Source of the DNA: Sporosarcina koreensis
Lineage (GTDB): Bacteria > Bacillota > Bacilli > Bacillales_A > Planococcaceae
Direction: 5' to 3'
Length of the DNA stretch: 64,000 nt
Assembly (NCBI RefSeq): GCF_000826145.2
Contig: NZ_LN651337.1
Span: forward strand, 685,774 to 749,773
Below the pieces are notes generated by a model. It had not been told where the DNA came from and did no database searches. It saw only the letters and a list, made by a program, of their open reading frames with translations. Below, piece by piece: positions 63,968-64,000 of this stretch (positions are counted from its first letter, which is position 1; every line of letters begins with the position of its first letter). Both the position numbers and the translations under genes were made by a program.

Positions 63968-64000
63968 TCTGTCACTTTCCTTTCATTTTACAAAGTAATT

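Overview
The window reads as a Gram-positive, spore-forming Bacillales chromosome of moderately high GC. Gene order follows the Bacillus subtilis comG to comE segment almost gene for gene. The sequence lacks several B. subtilis neighbours (pst operon, glcK, yqgP, yqxA, yqeY, glyQ, yqzL, comER), uses a single-chain glycyl-tRNA synthetase, and has many TTG starts behind strong Shine-Dalgarno (SD) sites. A Planococcaceae-type organism is my inference; no rRNA is present to confirm it. The window is core chromosome: no insertion sequence, prophage, CRISPR array, tRNA or rRNA gene was seen.

Layout. 1-2.2 kb: start of the competence pseudopilus operon (comGA-GB-GC, minus strand). 2.4-10.1 kb: small membrane proteins, a YqgX metallo-hydrolase, a lipoteichoic acid synthase-type enzyme, folate ligase, L33, two poorly known membrane-anchored proteins and penicillin-binding protein PbpA. 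10.2-16 kb: sodA, a Na/phosphate symporter, yqgB, yqfZ, ispG and yqfW. 16-18.1 kb: zinc operon znuC-znuB-zur with a Zur box on its own promoter. 18.1-24.4 kb: nfo, cshB, yqfQ, ispH, yqfO, trmK, cccA. 24.5-26.3 kb: an acyl-CoA dehydrogenase and an unnamed five-helix membrane protein, both extra relative to B. subtilis. 26.3-31 kb: sigA, dnaG, yqfL, ccpN. 31-32.7 kb: glycine T-box and glyS. 32.7-43.1 kb: a long minus-strand run recO-era-cdd-dgkA-ybeY-pgpH-phoH-yqfD-yqfC-(unknown)-floA-yqeZ. 43.3-55.4 kb: rpsU, deoC, mtaB, rsmE, prmA, the heat-shock operon hrcA-grpE-dnaK-dnaJ under CIRCE, hemW and lepA. 55.5-57.4 kb: spoIIP and gpr. 57.5-64 kb: rpsT, holA, yqzM, the competence DNA-uptake genes comEC-EB-EA, yqeM and rsfS.

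Themes. Translation and RNA (rpmG, rpsU, rpsT, glyS, lepA, era, ybeY, rsfS, prmA, rsmE, trmK, mtaB) and replication/transcription core (dnaG, sigA, holA) are mixed with natural transformation at both ends and a handful of sporulation genes. Convergent neighbours usually share compact bidirectional terminators that run into coding ends.

The most interesting signal is in the leaders of two sporulation genes. Upstream of yqfC and of spoIIP an RNA hairpin contains all or part of the SD, and the hairpin loop carries a sequence resembling a SigE -10 element. Transcripts reading through from upstream could therefore be poorly translated, while a SigE-initiated transcript would lack the 5' arm and expose the SD. 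No clearly new multi-gene defence or metabolic system was found.
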